Shown here: positions 8,436 to 21,134 of the stretch, piece after piece
Layout of the letters: every line of letters begins with the position of its first letter
Position numbering within the stretch: position 1 is the stretch's first letter
From: Gautieria morchelliformis
Taxonomy: Eukaryota > Basidiomycota > Agaricomycetes > Gomphales > Gomphaceae
Assembly: GCA_015179125.1 (NCBI GenBank)
Contig: WHVA01000136.1
Span: forward strand, 168,268-232,267
Length of the DNA: 64,000 bases
Direction of reading: 5' to 3'
Made by a program: the position numbers and the translations under genes
Notes under the pieces: model-generated
What the model saw: only the letters and a program-made list of their open reading frames with translations
Databases searched by the model: none
What the model was told of the DNA's origin: nothing

Positions 8436-11305
8436 ATGACAGAGAAATTCAGCGCAGAAAAACCGGCCGGTGCAGGCTCGCTAGAGCGCCGTGATGCTAC
8501 CTTCGTCCGCGAAGAACACGAGGGTGTCGACAAGATTTACGAGCTGAAGAGCGAGTTGGGTCAGTCCCTTTGTGTCGAGTCCGCATGTCATATGCACTAA
8601 TCTGAGGCGCACCAGTGAACCACTGTTTGCAGACTGAGTAACTTCGGTATTCTGGCCGAAAGTGGATTGTCCCATTGAACTGCATGTATGTAGAATTGGA
8701 TGGGGGAGATACCAGACGGAATTATTCATCGTTTCTGGCCTCGGGTGGGCGGCTGACAGTCGGTCCTCACTTGTTCTCTCGTTTCTCCGATGTCCCTGAC
8801 CATCATCGTCCACTACGCAGATATGTGGTTCCAAGGTATTTCCAGTAATTCAACCCAATGCTATGATGTTTAACATCTACACGCCTTATGACTAGGTGTC
8901 GCCATAATTCTTCCCCAAATCACGTTGGAAATGAACCCACCTCACGTCGTGTTCGCGACTCTTGCGCTTTATGTGGGCCTAATCTGCGGTGCCACAACTT
9001 GGGTATTCCCCTTTGATTCGCCGCACCAAGATCTACATACTGACATCTTGCTTTCCCTCGGTCTACTAGGGCGTTCTAGCCGATATCATTGGCCGGAAGT
9101 TGTCTTGGACTGTCCGTAAACTCAACCAGCAGTTGTCGCACTCTTTTACTCAAATTATTATATGTAGATCACCCTATTCATTGCTGGGGTATTTGGTATC
9201 GCAGCAGGCGGGGCACCCAATTTTGCAGCTCTTGGTGCTCTCATCGCATGCTGTGGCCTTGGTGTTGGTGGAAAGTGAGCAACTATATACTTAAGAGCCT
9301 TTAGTATATATGAATTCTAATCAATGTTAGCTTACCAGTAGATGGTATGCAATGATATGTCCAGACCTTTCTTTTCCTTGTCTGCTAAGTTAATGGCAGG
9401 CGCCTTGTACTTGGAACACATTCCTCAGCGATACCAGGTGGGTTGTACTATGATTTACCATCAGAATCGTGCTGAAGACCGATATAGTGGACACTCACCC
9501 TACTCTCTGTATGGTGGGCTGTTGGTCAGCTCATCGCTTCTCTTGTTGGCTGGGTATTCATCGCCAACTTTTCGTGTCCCGACACGACTATACCTGGCAC
9601 TTGTCCGCGAGCGCAGAACAATGGCTGGAGGTATACCTCGTACGTATCCCAAGATTCGAATAGTCGTGTGAATATAACTTCTTGGTCGTCCTACTAATGC
9701 TGCCTACAGTTTCACTCTGTATGTGCTTACATATGCTGTTGTACAGATAACGATATTCACATAATAATCGTTGGATCTGCAGCGGGGGGATCACACTTCT
9801 TATGTTTATATGTCGTTATTTCATCTTTAATCTTCAGGAGTCATCCAAGTACCTCCTTGCCAAAGGTCGGGACGAAGAGGCAATCGCTGTGCGTTCTGTC
9901 GTTCGCAGTACAGGGTCTCCTAGTCAGCCCTTTGTATAATTTGTCCGCAACAGGTTCTGCAGCACATAGCAAAGAAGAACGGCAAGACAATCACGCTCAC
10001 GCTTGAGAAACTTCAGGCTATATCCGGTGGAACATCGCCTGTGCCGTTGAGCCCCGTTCAGTTACTCAGGCGCGCCCTGGATGGGATATCGCTGTATGGA
10101 CAATCTCCTTGCTAGTTTCATGTTTTTCGTTGGCAGCTAAAAAAATCGTAGTTCGCATGTTAAGCCATTATTCGCAACGAGACGCCTCGCGGTTAATTCT
10201 ACCATTACCATCTGGATTTGGGGGTGAGCTTGCACGAGCTGCTAGTCTAGGATGGAAGTTGATGACTACTCAAGGTTGATTGGACTCGCATCTCCGCTGT
10301 TTAATGCATTTTTACCCATTTATTTGAGCCACCACTCCGTTTCGTTCGGATTGGGCGTGAATGTAACTTATCGGTATGTTCGATCGGAGCGGTTATCAAA
10401 GATTAAATATTGTCACCCACACCCCGCATCTAGTAACTATGCCATCATTTCTGTACTTGGCATACCAGGCTCGCTCATAGCATGCTGGATGGTGGATTGG
10501 ACACCCAAAGGCCGATTCTCCTTCGGAGGTCACAAGTTTGCTATGGCGACCTCTACAGCATTGACAGGAGTTTTCCTGTTTCTTTTCACTACTGCAAAAA
10601 ATCAGGCTGGGGTCCTAGCATATTCCTGTGTAACAGGTTTAACACAGTGCGTAGAGACATTCCTCCTGCTCTTTACTGCACTGCGTATACTAACTTCTTT
10701 CGGTAGGAATGCCGTGTGTTGCTCTTTAAGTTGATGTACCACAGTTAAAACTAAACAATAGCGACACAGATGTTCGGTGTGGTTAGTAATTGGTTGCGCA
10801 TCATTGCTCAATTTCAAATGTTAGTTTTTTGTTGCCAAATGTAGCTGTATGCATACACGCCCGCAGTATTTCCCGCTCCTCACCGGTACGCATATATGTA
10901 GACTGCACGGGCATGTTCTTGCGAATAACAAATCACTAGTGGTACCGCTGATGCAGTCTGCTCTGCTTTTAACCGGTGAGTTATTTCATGATCAAATCCC
11001 TCAGTGTTCGTCGTTCAAATTCAAGACACCTTACAGGTTTGCCGGACTCATGGCACCAATCAGTTCGTGCTTTGGGATAGCTTCCACTGTTTTCTTCTTC
11101 TCACTGGTTAACATCGCAGTTGCTACCTATGGAAATCTCAATACTTCCGTACCTGTCTTTGTGGCAGCATCATTGTTCTTCGTTGCAGCTTCATTGATGC
11201 TCTTCTTACCCATTGAAGCAAGTATCTATCTCCTAAGTCTCTTTTTGACAACCTGTCCAACTCATGCCTGACATTTTCTAGACAGCTGGAAAGGCAGCAT
11301 TATAG
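8436..11305 (+). CDS. Major facilitator superfamily transporter, SV2/SVOP-like fungal type
   Basis: A plasma-membrane secondary transporter; substrate unknown. The spliced protein contains 'GWGRYQTELFIVSGLGWAAD', 'MWFQGVAIILPQ', 'GVLADIIGRKLSW' (the loop 2-3 motif), 'LPVDGALYLEHIPQRYQ', 'HRGTADAVCSAFNR', and ends near 'LPIEATAGKAAL'. It should have 12 membrane spans. ATG 8436 opens 'MTEKFSAEKP'. Exons I can phase: 8436-8559, 8616-8637, 8694-8758, 8821-8835, 8896-9002, 9070-9111, 9168-9274, 9331-9344, 9400-9437, 9488-9630, 9710-9718, 9783-9888, 9954-10093, 10152-10223, 10275-10373, 10434-10646, then exons near 10847-10888, 10940-10975, 11037-11061 and 11119-11233. Several are micro-exons (9-22 bp). 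One junction (about 10650-10846) is unresolved. The last splice is one base off from giving the family-type end. It is convergent with the arrestin gene. Confidence 0.85.
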
Positions 11306-11505
11306 ATGTGTGTGGCCGTAACCAATGTATAGATCATGGGAGTCGTAAGGGTCATTATGATAATGAACATGTCGAGATAGTGTTAGCGATAACTTGTGGT
11401 ATGTGGTAGAACAAGTGACTAGGAGCTACGTATGAGACTGGAATACAAGTATGCAAGATGATGAGAGTACAAATGCAGAGAAATGAGATGGAAGGCGTTC
11501 AAGTG

Positions 11506-14500
11506 TCACGATGCAGATTGTTGATATTTCTTGATCAATTCTTTAAGCCTAGCTTGCCCAAAAGCCATGTCTTGGGGCAAAACTGGGGTAACTTTATTGG
11601 ATGAATCCTCTGAAACGGACGAGCTGAGGGTTGAGCTAAGAAAAGGCGGCTCCACTCTTGACAAAGGTGTTGAAGGAGGGCGAGCAAGCGACGCAGTACT
11701 CGACAGGTAAGGTCTAGCGTGAGACGGAACAATGGCGGCAGGGACCGATGTTGACTTGACCAAATTTGCAGGCTGGCGAGGCTCCGACCTTAAATGTACA
11801 CGTGTGGCCGCGTTTTCGTTTGTAGGTGTCGGTCTTTCTCCAGTGCATGGAGCCCTAGGGTTTAGCTTTGCCCCACCTAAGAACCCAGGGGTTGTAACAG
11901 CCGTCCTAGTGACTGGTCTTGCCGGAGGCTTAAACTGGTCACATTTATCCTCTTTTTGAGCCATGGAAGCCCATAATGCTGCTACAGAAGTCGTGATTCC
12001 ACCCCTGCCTCCCCGTGCTGAACGCACGTCATATTTTGTCTCGGAGTTGCCTTGCGGACGCAGAAACTTGGAAGATTGCTGTGCCTCCTTTTCAGGCTCT
12101 GGTGCAGGGGGAGGCATGGATAGTGTTTCCTCTGACGCTGTTTCGTCCAAGGGCGGTACCGGTTTGCGGCGGCGAAAGGAGACTGGGGACGGAGCCTTCG
12201 GTGACGCAGCAGGAGTGGCTGACAAAATCGGAGTGTCCACCACAGATTTGGACAACGGCCTGCCTTGTAAGACATCTGGCTTGTGTGGCTTTGGCGGAGA
12301 TACGGATTCTGGAGGTGGACTGAAGGATTTCGCAATCGAAACGGGGTCACTTGGCGCCCTTGCTGTCTTGGTCTTTGGGGGCGAAACGGGAGTTCCTGAT
12401 GATGCAGGTACAAGTACATCACCCGGTGTCTTCTCGCTCGACGGTCCCTGAACTGGAGATATGCCTTCTGTCCCGCTATTCCTTCTTAGTGGTCGGGCAG
12501 TAGGGTCTGGTCGAGGAGCTACGTCACCCAACCAATCAGCGACTCTACCCTTAGCAGCCTTCTTCAGTCTAATCGCCTCCAGTTCCTTGGCCTTCTCCTC
12601 TCTCAAGCGTTCCTTCGGTGTCGCAGGTGCTTTATCAGCGGCAACCGCTCGCGCTGAAATTCCATCCTTGACATTCCCTTCACTCTCCACGCGTGAGATT
12701 TCGGAGACAAGAACGGGTGTAGAGGGCGAGGCCATTTCCTGGAAAGCCTTGCGTTGACTGAAACCTGTCGAACGGGTAGGTGCCAATGCCAAGCTTGAGA
12801 TCTCCAATTCTCCGGCGTCCGGGTGTGTAGATGCACTTAGATGTGGGATGACGGGTGAAGTCGCGGTAAGCCCTAGTTCAAAAACGGATGGGCGGTAAGG
12901 TGCATTAGGTTTGCGAGTTCCAACCTCAAGCAAAAGTCGCTTTTCGAGCGCGTCCAACCCATTGGAATGTTGCTCAGGGCTCAATTTTAGGGCATCTATA
13001 CTTACAATCTCCTCATCCCGGCCCCTGCCAGTCCATTCCTGGCCCTTGCCATCTGTGCTGATCCGCCGGGCCATAGGACTGGGTCTCAAAATTGACTTAT
13101 TGGGTTTGTCCTCTTTGGCCTTTTCAAACATTTGTTGGACTGGTTGCAACCCAAAGACTTCACTCGCCTTTGGGATGCTCGCCACCTTTGTCAACACCTT
13201 TGCTTTGCCGCTAGGGACGGGCGGCTTCGGCAGAGTCTTGTCCGTCTCCATCTCCTTCTCGGCTCTCTCCAAATATTTCAATACATCCTTGACGCTCTGT
13301 CCTTCCCCACCAGGTGCAAGATCGACCAACTTCTCCAACAGATCAACCCTCTCGCTTCTTCCAGTTCCATGGTCGGTGTGCTTGACCACAGCATCGGCTG
13401 TGAACGAGTGCCGTGGGGATAGAAGCGGTCGTGGAGACAGTACAGGCGGGCCGTCCTGGTGCCGTGGACTTGTTGCATGCACCATAGCCGCCGGGGGAGG
13501 CGCCGATGATGTGGTGGGAAATCGGTGTGACGTAGGGGACATGGACCTTGCGCGTGTTGACATCCGCAAGTGATGAGAGATTCTTGAAGCACGCTCGCCT
13601 TTGCCTTCTTCTCCTCCTGCGTCTGTGAGCAACTCTACGTCGGGGATGGAATGTGATTTTGGATCGAATGAGAGGTCAGTTTGCTGCTGGCGGTGATGGA
13701 CAGCAGGGTATACCGTCCCCACAGCCTCGACACCTGGAAGCCCAGTCGGAAGACCGCTAAGTGCTGGGGAGGCATTGTGTAGTTGCCCGGTACCAGCGCT
13801 GTTGGGTCTTGCTGGATACGCGAATGGAATGAGTGCCATAGGTTGGAGGGGGTAGTAGTAAGCTACTTGTGAATCAGGGGCATAATATGGGACAGGTGAC
13901 ACAGCAGCTGGTGGCGGGGGAGACCATAGATGTCGGGTTGGAGATGCGACGTGTGCATATGGAGGGATATGCGAAGAGAATGGATGGTGCTGGTGCGGTG
14001 GGGAAGCAGATGACGACGGAATTGGAGGTGAAACATAAGGATACGATGGCGAGGATGTTCCCGAGTCTGGACCCGGTGAGTGCGTGAAGTACGGATGTGG
14101 AGGATGGAAGATAGGAGACATCGAACGTGGACTTCGGTGGCCATACAACGCATCCGGCGCGACTGCATGGGCCTGTGCATCTGGGGATAAAGAGGGTTCA
14201 AAACTTGGGGTGGGGTCGGGAAGTGTAGCAGGATGGCTGAGCTGAACCGGCATCTCAAACACCATATCCTTACTACAAGATCATCGAGTATGAGAGGATG
14301 ATGAAAAGAAAGTTTAAATAACCACGTACTGTCCCAGGCCCATCCCAATCTTTACGCCTAACAGGCACTGTATCTCGAATAACGGCTCCGTGCGTCTGCG
14401 GCCCCCTTCAGCATCATCGGAACCTTCACGAACCCCGCCCTTGACTACACGTGCTGCTTTGGGTACATCAAAGACGAGGTTTGCAACACCCTCTGTGCCC

Positions 14501-15391
14501 GCTTGAACGCAATACTCAGCACCACGGAAGCTCTGAGAAAAGAGTGTATCAGAGAGCTGTAAAGGAGCCTGAGTAGTTGTAACAGCATTGTGTAGATGCA
14601 AGTTCCGCGTGAGCGTGAGCGAAAGGCCCGTGGTCTAAAAGTAGAATTAATATGGGGGAATGCAGAAGGTACGTCCATTGACCTTCTTTGACGAATGATT
14701 CTTGACGCGCAACTCAACACATGCCTGCTGACCTGAAACAATTCTTCCACCGATTATCCGTCCGTGGACGTATAATTTACCGTTCTCGCCCACGACAACG
14801 TGTTCAGTGGCTACGCCATCCATGTCTTCACACTGCACAACGTCGGTTTCAATGATGTCTGTGACCACACGCTTCTCGCCTCTGTGAGCGACTCCGACGC
14901 TGGCTCGAACTTCATAACGAAGTGTTGCAAGGCCTGATGCAAATGAAATTGAAGACGGTGAGGACAAGGGAAGGGGAAACCGGAAGAAGAATGTAGTGAT
15001 GCCGCGGCGTGCAGAGAAGTAACCTTGTGGAAGTGGTAGTTCCCCAGGAGTGGGGTGTGACTCGACAGCGTTAGACGGTGGAAGGCCAGGTCCTTGAAAT
15101 AAACGGCGGGTATGCAGGAATGTCGAACTAGCCGAATGGTCCCGAGAATTGAGCTCTAATAAAATAATTTAAACCAATATAACTACAAGCCCATGTGATA
15201 TGCGTACCTTGTATTGCAAACAACTCAACCATTATGAGGCCTACACCGACACTTTTGTCCGCTCTGCACTCCATCTCCATCTTCCCAGTGATATCTTGGC
15301 CGGCGATGAACAGCGCCGAGGAAAGAGCTAGGGACACCTTGACCTTTGAGTGATGCGGTGTGGCATTCATGTACACCGGCCCAGTCGCCAT
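11506..15391 (-). CDS. Arrestin-domain protein with long disordered tail
   Basis: Exons on the minus strand are 15391-15208, 15155-14683, 14634-14330 and 14272-11506. They join in frame to 1,242 residues. Residues 1 to about 330 look like arrestin N and C lobes: 'VKVSLALSSALFIAGQDITG', 'VELFAIQ', 'ITTFFFRFPLPL', 'VHGRIIGGRIVSGQQACVEL', then 'KDMVFEMPVQLSHP'. The remaining 900 or so residues are Pro/Ser-rich and likely disordered, ending in a Lys-rich helix 'RLKELIKKYQQ'. Fungal alpha-arrestins recruit Rsp5/Nedd4 ligases to membrane transporters, so a role in transporter turnover is likely. No obvious PPxY motif was confirmed. It is convergent with the MFS gene; pieces of its 3' end are duplicated at 1-450 and 5796-6280. 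Start ATG 15391 ('MATGPVYMN') fits the lobe start. Confidence 0.85.
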
Positions 15392-15608
15392 CGCGGACGA
15401 CGTCCTGTAAGGAGGGTGGGTGCTTGTAGGCCCACTTTGTAACTTCTACAGTACGCCGGTGGCCCCTTACCCCTTCCGCTAACCTTCCCGCTAACCTTCC
15501 AAACCTCCTATGGTAATAGAGAATGGACTATTAAACACATGTAGTCTAGGCTTTCTGTGACCAAGTACTATAACTAGCTACGGCTATCTGTTTGGGAATA
15601 TCGACATC
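15392..15608. promoter_or_regulatory. Divergent intergenic promoter region (arrestin / aspartic protease-like)
   Basis: A 217-bp spacer between divergent start codons. It contains a short duplicated run 'cgctaaccttcc' at about 15477-15500. It must serve both genes; no defined box was recognised. Confidence 0.4.
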
Positions 15609-17154
15609 ATGTTTTACCATCTTTCAGCACAAGCTTTACTTGCCTCGACTGTTTTGGGTGCTTCTATTCCTCAGACTCTCCACCTCATTCAGCGAACGGG
15701 CACCAAAAATACACAAGACCGCTCCACTAACACCTCCAGGGGTGCTGAAGAACCGTTGCAGAACGTGTTTGCTGGAACAGACCTCCAGTGCGCCTACTTT
15801 CACTTCTCGTGTGAGTTTACTAACACAACAGGAATAACTGGAAGATGGTTCGGGAAAATAGGATTTGGTACACCACCTCAAACATTCCAGGCAGTGTTTG
15901 ACACTGGCTCGTTTGACACTGAAATCCCCGGCATCATGTGTGCGCTTCCATGCCTCAAGCAGCAACAGTTTGATTACACCTTGAGTTCTACATTCGTGAA
16001 CATGAATGAAACGGGAACAATGCATTTTACAGGGAGGGGTGTGCAAGCTAGTGAGTCGACTTGATCAAAGTTCATTAAGCATTGCTAACGCATCTCAGAT
16101 GTACGTTCTGCTACCCAACACGGCTGTCTGTTTGGCTGCTACATTTGTTCAGGACACTGAGTCAGTGGATGTCCTGAAAGTGGTAGACACCATGATGCTA
16201 CTTGGGATGCCCGTACCAGAGACTACTTTCTATCTTATCACAAATCAGACAGTCGGATTTGTCAGTGATGCAACCAAAATATCGTGTTCTTCGACGCCCT
16301 GATTCTTATTTTCAGTTTAATAATCCATACGATGGTATTGTCGGTCAGTTGCGTTGCCATCAACGGGCTTCATCAACCAGTTGAATAGCAATATCACAGG
16401 TCTAGGATTCGAACCAAATTCTAGTATTTATACCGTATTGAGACATAATAGTCTTCCAGGTACGTGCGTTCCATATCAATAGGAATTCTATCCGATGGCC
16501 ACGGCCTCAGCATTATTCAGCTTGTACTTGACTCCTCGCCGCATCGGCAATGCTCAACTCACCCTTGGTGGCATCAACGACACCATACTGAACGGCTCCG
16601 ACCTTCTTTGGGCTCCTATTCTGAAGTCGAACAATAAGCGTGACACCTGGTCGCTCTCACCCTCCGGGATGATGGTGAACGGCCACGCTTTAAAAGAAAA
16701 CCTTTTTGCGAAGCAGCCGATGGACTTTAACTCGCGTACAAGCAACATCGTCATGTCCCATACATTGGCGACTGTGAGTCAGCACCTGTACTCTCCATAG
16801 GGGTAATGCTGACGATATGGCGGCCGCCTATAGGCTATGAACGCTCTCATTTCGCCGGAGATTCAGCCCATCGGGCCAAGCGGAGCGTTCGGCATGCCAT
16901 GTGCTAGGATACCTGGTATTCATGCTGAAATCACTTTCACGTTTCATTCCACAGCGGGAAAGCCATTCAATCTCACCATCCCGTCGGAAGAACTTAGCGT
17001 AGGGCCCTTTGTCGACAATCCAAGCATTTGCCAAACTTTGATTAACAGTATGAATATTGAAGGCGGTATCATCGGGGCCTCTCTACTAAAGCATTATTAT
17101 TCGGTGTGGGATATCGACCATGCGAGGATGGGCTTCAAACACAATAACTTCTGA
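15609..17154 (+). pseudogene. A1-family aspartic protease-like protein, second catalytic Asp lost
   Basis: The N-terminus 'MFYHLSAQALLASTVLGAS' is a plausible signal peptide. The first active-site motif 'FDTGS' is present. The expected second motif (F-D-S-G-T-S) reads 'FNSRTSNIVMS' at about 16731-16756, so the Asp is Asn and the Gly is Arg. A canonical pepsin fold needs both Asp residues, so proteolysis is not expected. The C-terminal end is intact: 'GGIIGASLLKHYYSVWDID' and 'ARMGFK'. Exon 1 is 15609-16050, and introns are visible near 16051-16098, 16345-16401, 16461-16481 and 16771-16834. The frame after 16098 is broken: the spliced frame meets a stop, while the family-like frame ('VPETTFYLITNQTVGF') is shifted. 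It may be a pseudogene or a non-catalytic secreted homologue with an unresolved splice. Confidence 0.75.
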
Positions 17155-18976
17155 GTGTGTCACGGACTAATTCTAACTCGGACCATGTATGCATTCTGTA
17201 TTTTTACCATTTCCCGATATATCAATATATCTTTTCGTGCCTTTTTTGTGCGTGCATCCATGTAAGATGGCGTGCAAAACACGTGGATCCAGGGCTAGGG
17301 AAATCTATTGGCAGTACTGCGCTTCAGCTTCCTGACGGCTACCATGATTGCGTCGAGGAAACTGCGAGGTCACCAATACAATCTTACGCTACCGTTTGCT
17401 TTCCGTGATCCTTCGGGTTTATCAAAAACGGGTGTGCTGAAGAGAATCCCTTCGTTTCACATGCGTCACAAGGCCAAAAAAAGTCTGTACTAATGTCCAG
17501 CTTTCATGGCAAGTTGAATTGGTAAGATTGATAGATATATCCGTACAGCTCATGAAAGACTGACGTACACTTTCGAATCTCAGTCCTGGTATACTACATG
17601 CACTTATCTGTCTAGGAGGCTTGATGGATAGCCGTGTGCCACAGTTGAAAGAGCTTTCTCTAGGATCAAAGGGGAGGGGGCATTGGCTGTTACGAAAGGA
17701 TAGAGAGGTATTTCATGCTTTCTGGGTACACTGCCCTCCCACTTTCAGCGCTTAGCTACAGCATCACTCGTGCTTAAGGTCCAGGAACCAGCGTGGGCTG
17801 AAACATAGCGACCCTTCAAAATCAAAACTAAGTCAGATGTTAAAGATAAGTTCGTGGGCAGTAAACTACTGAAGCAGTAAAGCCTGGACCGTCCTGACTA
17901 TGAGCGAGCCACGGTAACTATGGTAATACCTTGAAGAATGGCTGAAAACTGTATTGAACGGATGTGAACTACAGAGAAGAAGTTTCATTTGGGACTGACC
18001 GTAACATTGACCTTGTCTCGGTGCCAATAAGATGTCGATCGTTTAAGCTTCAAGATGATGTCGAGTTTGTGGCGCACTGCCAGTATGCGGCTTCTCCGAC
18101 GTCCATTTGCCGACGACCCTTTGGCTACGTGCCCTCCATCATCCGAAGAGAGAAGAAAGCTATTGCGGGAATACTTATCTTGGGCGTAAGATTACGGGAG
18201 AAACCTAGCGCCAGCCAGTGACTCGGAAGACTCGCATAGCTCAGGCTGTTCAAATTTCATGCATTCGGCGGAGCTAAACTTTCGGACCACTTGACCACTT
18301 CACAGCCAGGGCCTGACAGTGGTATCTCCCTTATAAAGTTTGGTCTTCTCCGTTCCTAAACATTAACTTGGATACTTTTAATTGTTGACCTTGTGGCGCG
18401 GCGGGGCCCCGGGATGCAGTTCATTCATTGACGCAACGTCTACCATTGCAACGCTCCAAAGGACCTTGATAAGGTTCACACTGATTCACAGGCTTAAATA
18501 TTTGCGGAGATCAATGGACAGAAGATCAACATGTTGCCGCGCCCTTTGAGCCCAATCTAGAGCACATGATCTGCCTGCTGCCGGAATTACTTCCCGCGAT
18601 ACTTACAGATTCTGTCCCTTTTCAGGAGACATTAGCAGCCCAGTATACTAAGGTTGTGACCCTGCTGGCCCGCCTGTCAATGTGATCGTTCTTTGACAAC
18701 AACCCCTGCTACAGCGCTATAATTGGATGACTAAATAACACGTTGTTCCCTCGCCCCCTCACCCCACTGCACTGCCAGAAGCAGGCTAGCCTTGGATTCC
18801 TCGACACTTGTTAGGGTTGTCATCGATCGGCGCAAAGCCAGCAGGGTTACACGCGTTCAAGCTGCTGTCGGCCATTCAAACAACCCTATTCGGGCATCAA
18901 AAAGAATCGGTGTGTACACCCAATTCAATGCTCACAGTAGCTATAATGATTTCTAGTCCAGTGTCTAAAAGGCTTG
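17155..18976. other. Long intergenic region without supported gene
   Basis: Frames such as 17964-18221 (85 codons) show no domain and no splice context. The region separates the protease-like locus from the first forkhead gene and presumably contains its promoter. Confidence 0.4.
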
Positions 18977-20698
18977 ATGTCTCTCCCGTATCGTTCTTCC
19001 ATCGTTGAACCACAGCATCTAAGCCACCGACCAAGCCAATCGCCCTCCATGCTCTTCAGTAGTGACTCAGCTTCGTCAACGCGGCGGGTGCCGCATTCTC
19101 ATGCCACCCCCGTCGCCAAGGCTTCTCTTCAAGAGCAGTTTCATTCTTTCCGCTCCACTGCCATTTCTGCTCCTCCCGTCTCCGAGGCTCAAACAAACCC
19201 CATTTTCGACTCAACTCACCGTGAAAATCGTCATCACCGTCTCCCCTCGCTGCCTTTCACCGTTTCTCCTGTCTCAGATTGCTCCTCTACGGGACACCGC
19301 CACCGCTCGCCAGTGGGTTATCCGACGTCAGTGGCACGCCGTCTGACTCCAGCTATCAACCTTCCCACCCCGTTACGCATGCCATACCAGGACTATGAAC
19401 GAGAAGCACGGAACTCGACTAATGGGACGGATTCTGATAGGTTCCCATCCAATCACGACGAATCTTATGCCAAAGCACCGCATAGACATGCCAATGGCGC
19501 TTTCTCGCGACGATGTGACCCGGGTGGTGCCACGTTAACAGCATCAACGCCGATAATTTCACACCGTGTCGCTTGGGAGGACTCCCATCTGATGACCCCT
19601 AGCGAGCTTCCGCTTCTTGGAACAAGAACCGCCGACCGATGTGGTGACTTATATCGACAAAAGTCACCCGCTGACTCACTGGGTGAACATTGGCTCCCGG
19701 AAACTGATGGAACCAGGACATCCTTTCAACCAGTTCATAGGCTCCCGTTGAGGCTAACAACTGGGATGTTACCTAATAGAGAGTATTATCCATCACCACA
19801 TCACCAAAATCAATTCGACGCGCTTTACTTGCAAGACGGTTAGTAACTCTTCTCCGATGTTTATGATACTCGCGTGACCCACTCAACCACATCCAGCTTC
19901 CATCTTGCAGGAACGCGAGAACCTAGGACTCAATACGCTCGACTGTGAGTTTGGGCGACCTCCGCAACACTCAATGCCCATTATCATCGAGTGTGCGATT
20001 CTTGGGTCCCCACAACAAAAACTTACCCTTTCGGAACTACGCCTGACACTCAAGCGACGGTTCCGATATTATGAACAGGAGGAAGAGAAAGGTATTAAAT
20101 CATGGGAGGTGAGTCGCTCCATCCTCGATTTTCGGCCTTGTTTTCTCGTATGTTCTATGAGGCATGAGGGTTTTAATCGTCCCCTTGTTCAATAATGTCT
20201 ACCTCTAGTGCTGTGCACATTTCGCTTCACCGGAAACCATTTTACCGACCTTCGCTATTCGTCCCCAGCTACCCTTTACCAGCTGCTAACCCTGCTTAAC
20301 AATAGCGGACTCTTCTACAAAACTTATCAAAGAAAACACGTTTTATTAATACGGAACGTTCGATGTCCGAGCCAGGACAAGGTGGTTATTGGCAGGTGAA
20401 TCACAATGCTCCGCCGCCCAATCGTGCACGCAAGCGCAACATCAGGCGCCTTGCGTCGCCTCTACAAGCTAGTACATCGGCCTCTCCTATTGACCAGACA
20501 CATTCTGCTAACCCACCCACGCTTGATGGTCCATCGAGCCTCTTTCGCTCTGTCCCCGCTGAACTCTTGCCCGGTGGACGTGCCAATGGGATGAACGATC
20601 GATGTATTGTCCTCCCGAGAGTACAGGAGAAGCCCACTGAAGTAACACCATCGAGTCCAAGACGATGGATATTTACTACTATGGTGAATAATATCTAA
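18977..20698 (+). CDS. Forkhead-domain protein with altered recognition helix (copy 1)
   Basis: Exons 18977-19838, 19897-20108 and 20306-20698 join in frame to 488 residues. The N-terminal 280 residues are Ser/Pro-rich, ending with '[13 protein letters not shown]'. Exon 2 carries forkhead helices 1-2: 'IIECAILGSP', 'KLTLSELRLTLKRRFRYY', 'KSWE'. Exon 3 starts with helix 3 as 'RTLLQNLSKKTRF' in place of the canonical '[13 protein letters not shown]', then wing 1 'MSEPGQGGYWQV' and a basic stretch 'RARKRNIRR'. Residues that normally read DNA bases (Asn, Arg, His of N-S-x-R-H) are replaced by Arg, Leu and Gln; only N-L-S is kept. ATG 18977 was chosen as the first in-frame Met. Introns have phases 1 and 0, as in the copies at 2822 and 23701. 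The C-terminus could extend by another exon near 20795. Confidence 0.8.
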
Positions 20699-21010
20699 TA
20701 TGAACCCGTCACAACACGAATTGGAAACAAATTCGTCAATGGGAGATGTATTAATGTAGCGATCCAGTGGCTGATCACCTTCCTTTCTTACAGGACAGAC
20801 TACGAGACTGACGATATGCTCAACCCACGATCATGCAACGACGAGAGCACACGAGATCCCAAGCCACGAAGAGGGATATGACAAGCACACCCTCCACGAC
20901 GAGCGGGGAACATCGTATCCGACCGGTTGACTCCCTGCAATCAAAATACGCCATTTCTCTGGACCCCGGGCAGGAAGTCTGGAGGAAAGGGGCGTTGAAA
21001 TGGGTCACAG

Positions 21011-21134
21011 GGAGGTTGGCAGGACGTGACTCTCAGACGTTGCAAGAGAATGGAGGTTGGGCAGGACGTGACTCTCAGACGTTGCAAGAGAATGGAGGTT
21101 GGGCAGGACGTGACTCTCGGACGTTGTAAGAGAA
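21011..21134 (+). repeat. Minisatellite, three units of 41-42 bp
   Basis: Units begin 'ggaggttgg(g)caggacgtga' at 21011, 21052 and 21094 and end 'caagagaat'. The first two are almost identical. It lies 300 bp downstream of forkhead copy 1. Confidence 0.95.

Noticed and set aside
8481-8834. 117-codon minus-strand frame
   Set aside because: It lies opposite the first exons of the MFS gene, whose plus-strand exons have family motifs and matching splice phases.
11963-12451. 162-codon and other plus-strand frames across 11.7-14.1 kb
   Set aside because: They mirror the arrestin coding strand; the minus-strand frame of 919 codons with arrestin exons upstream explains the region.
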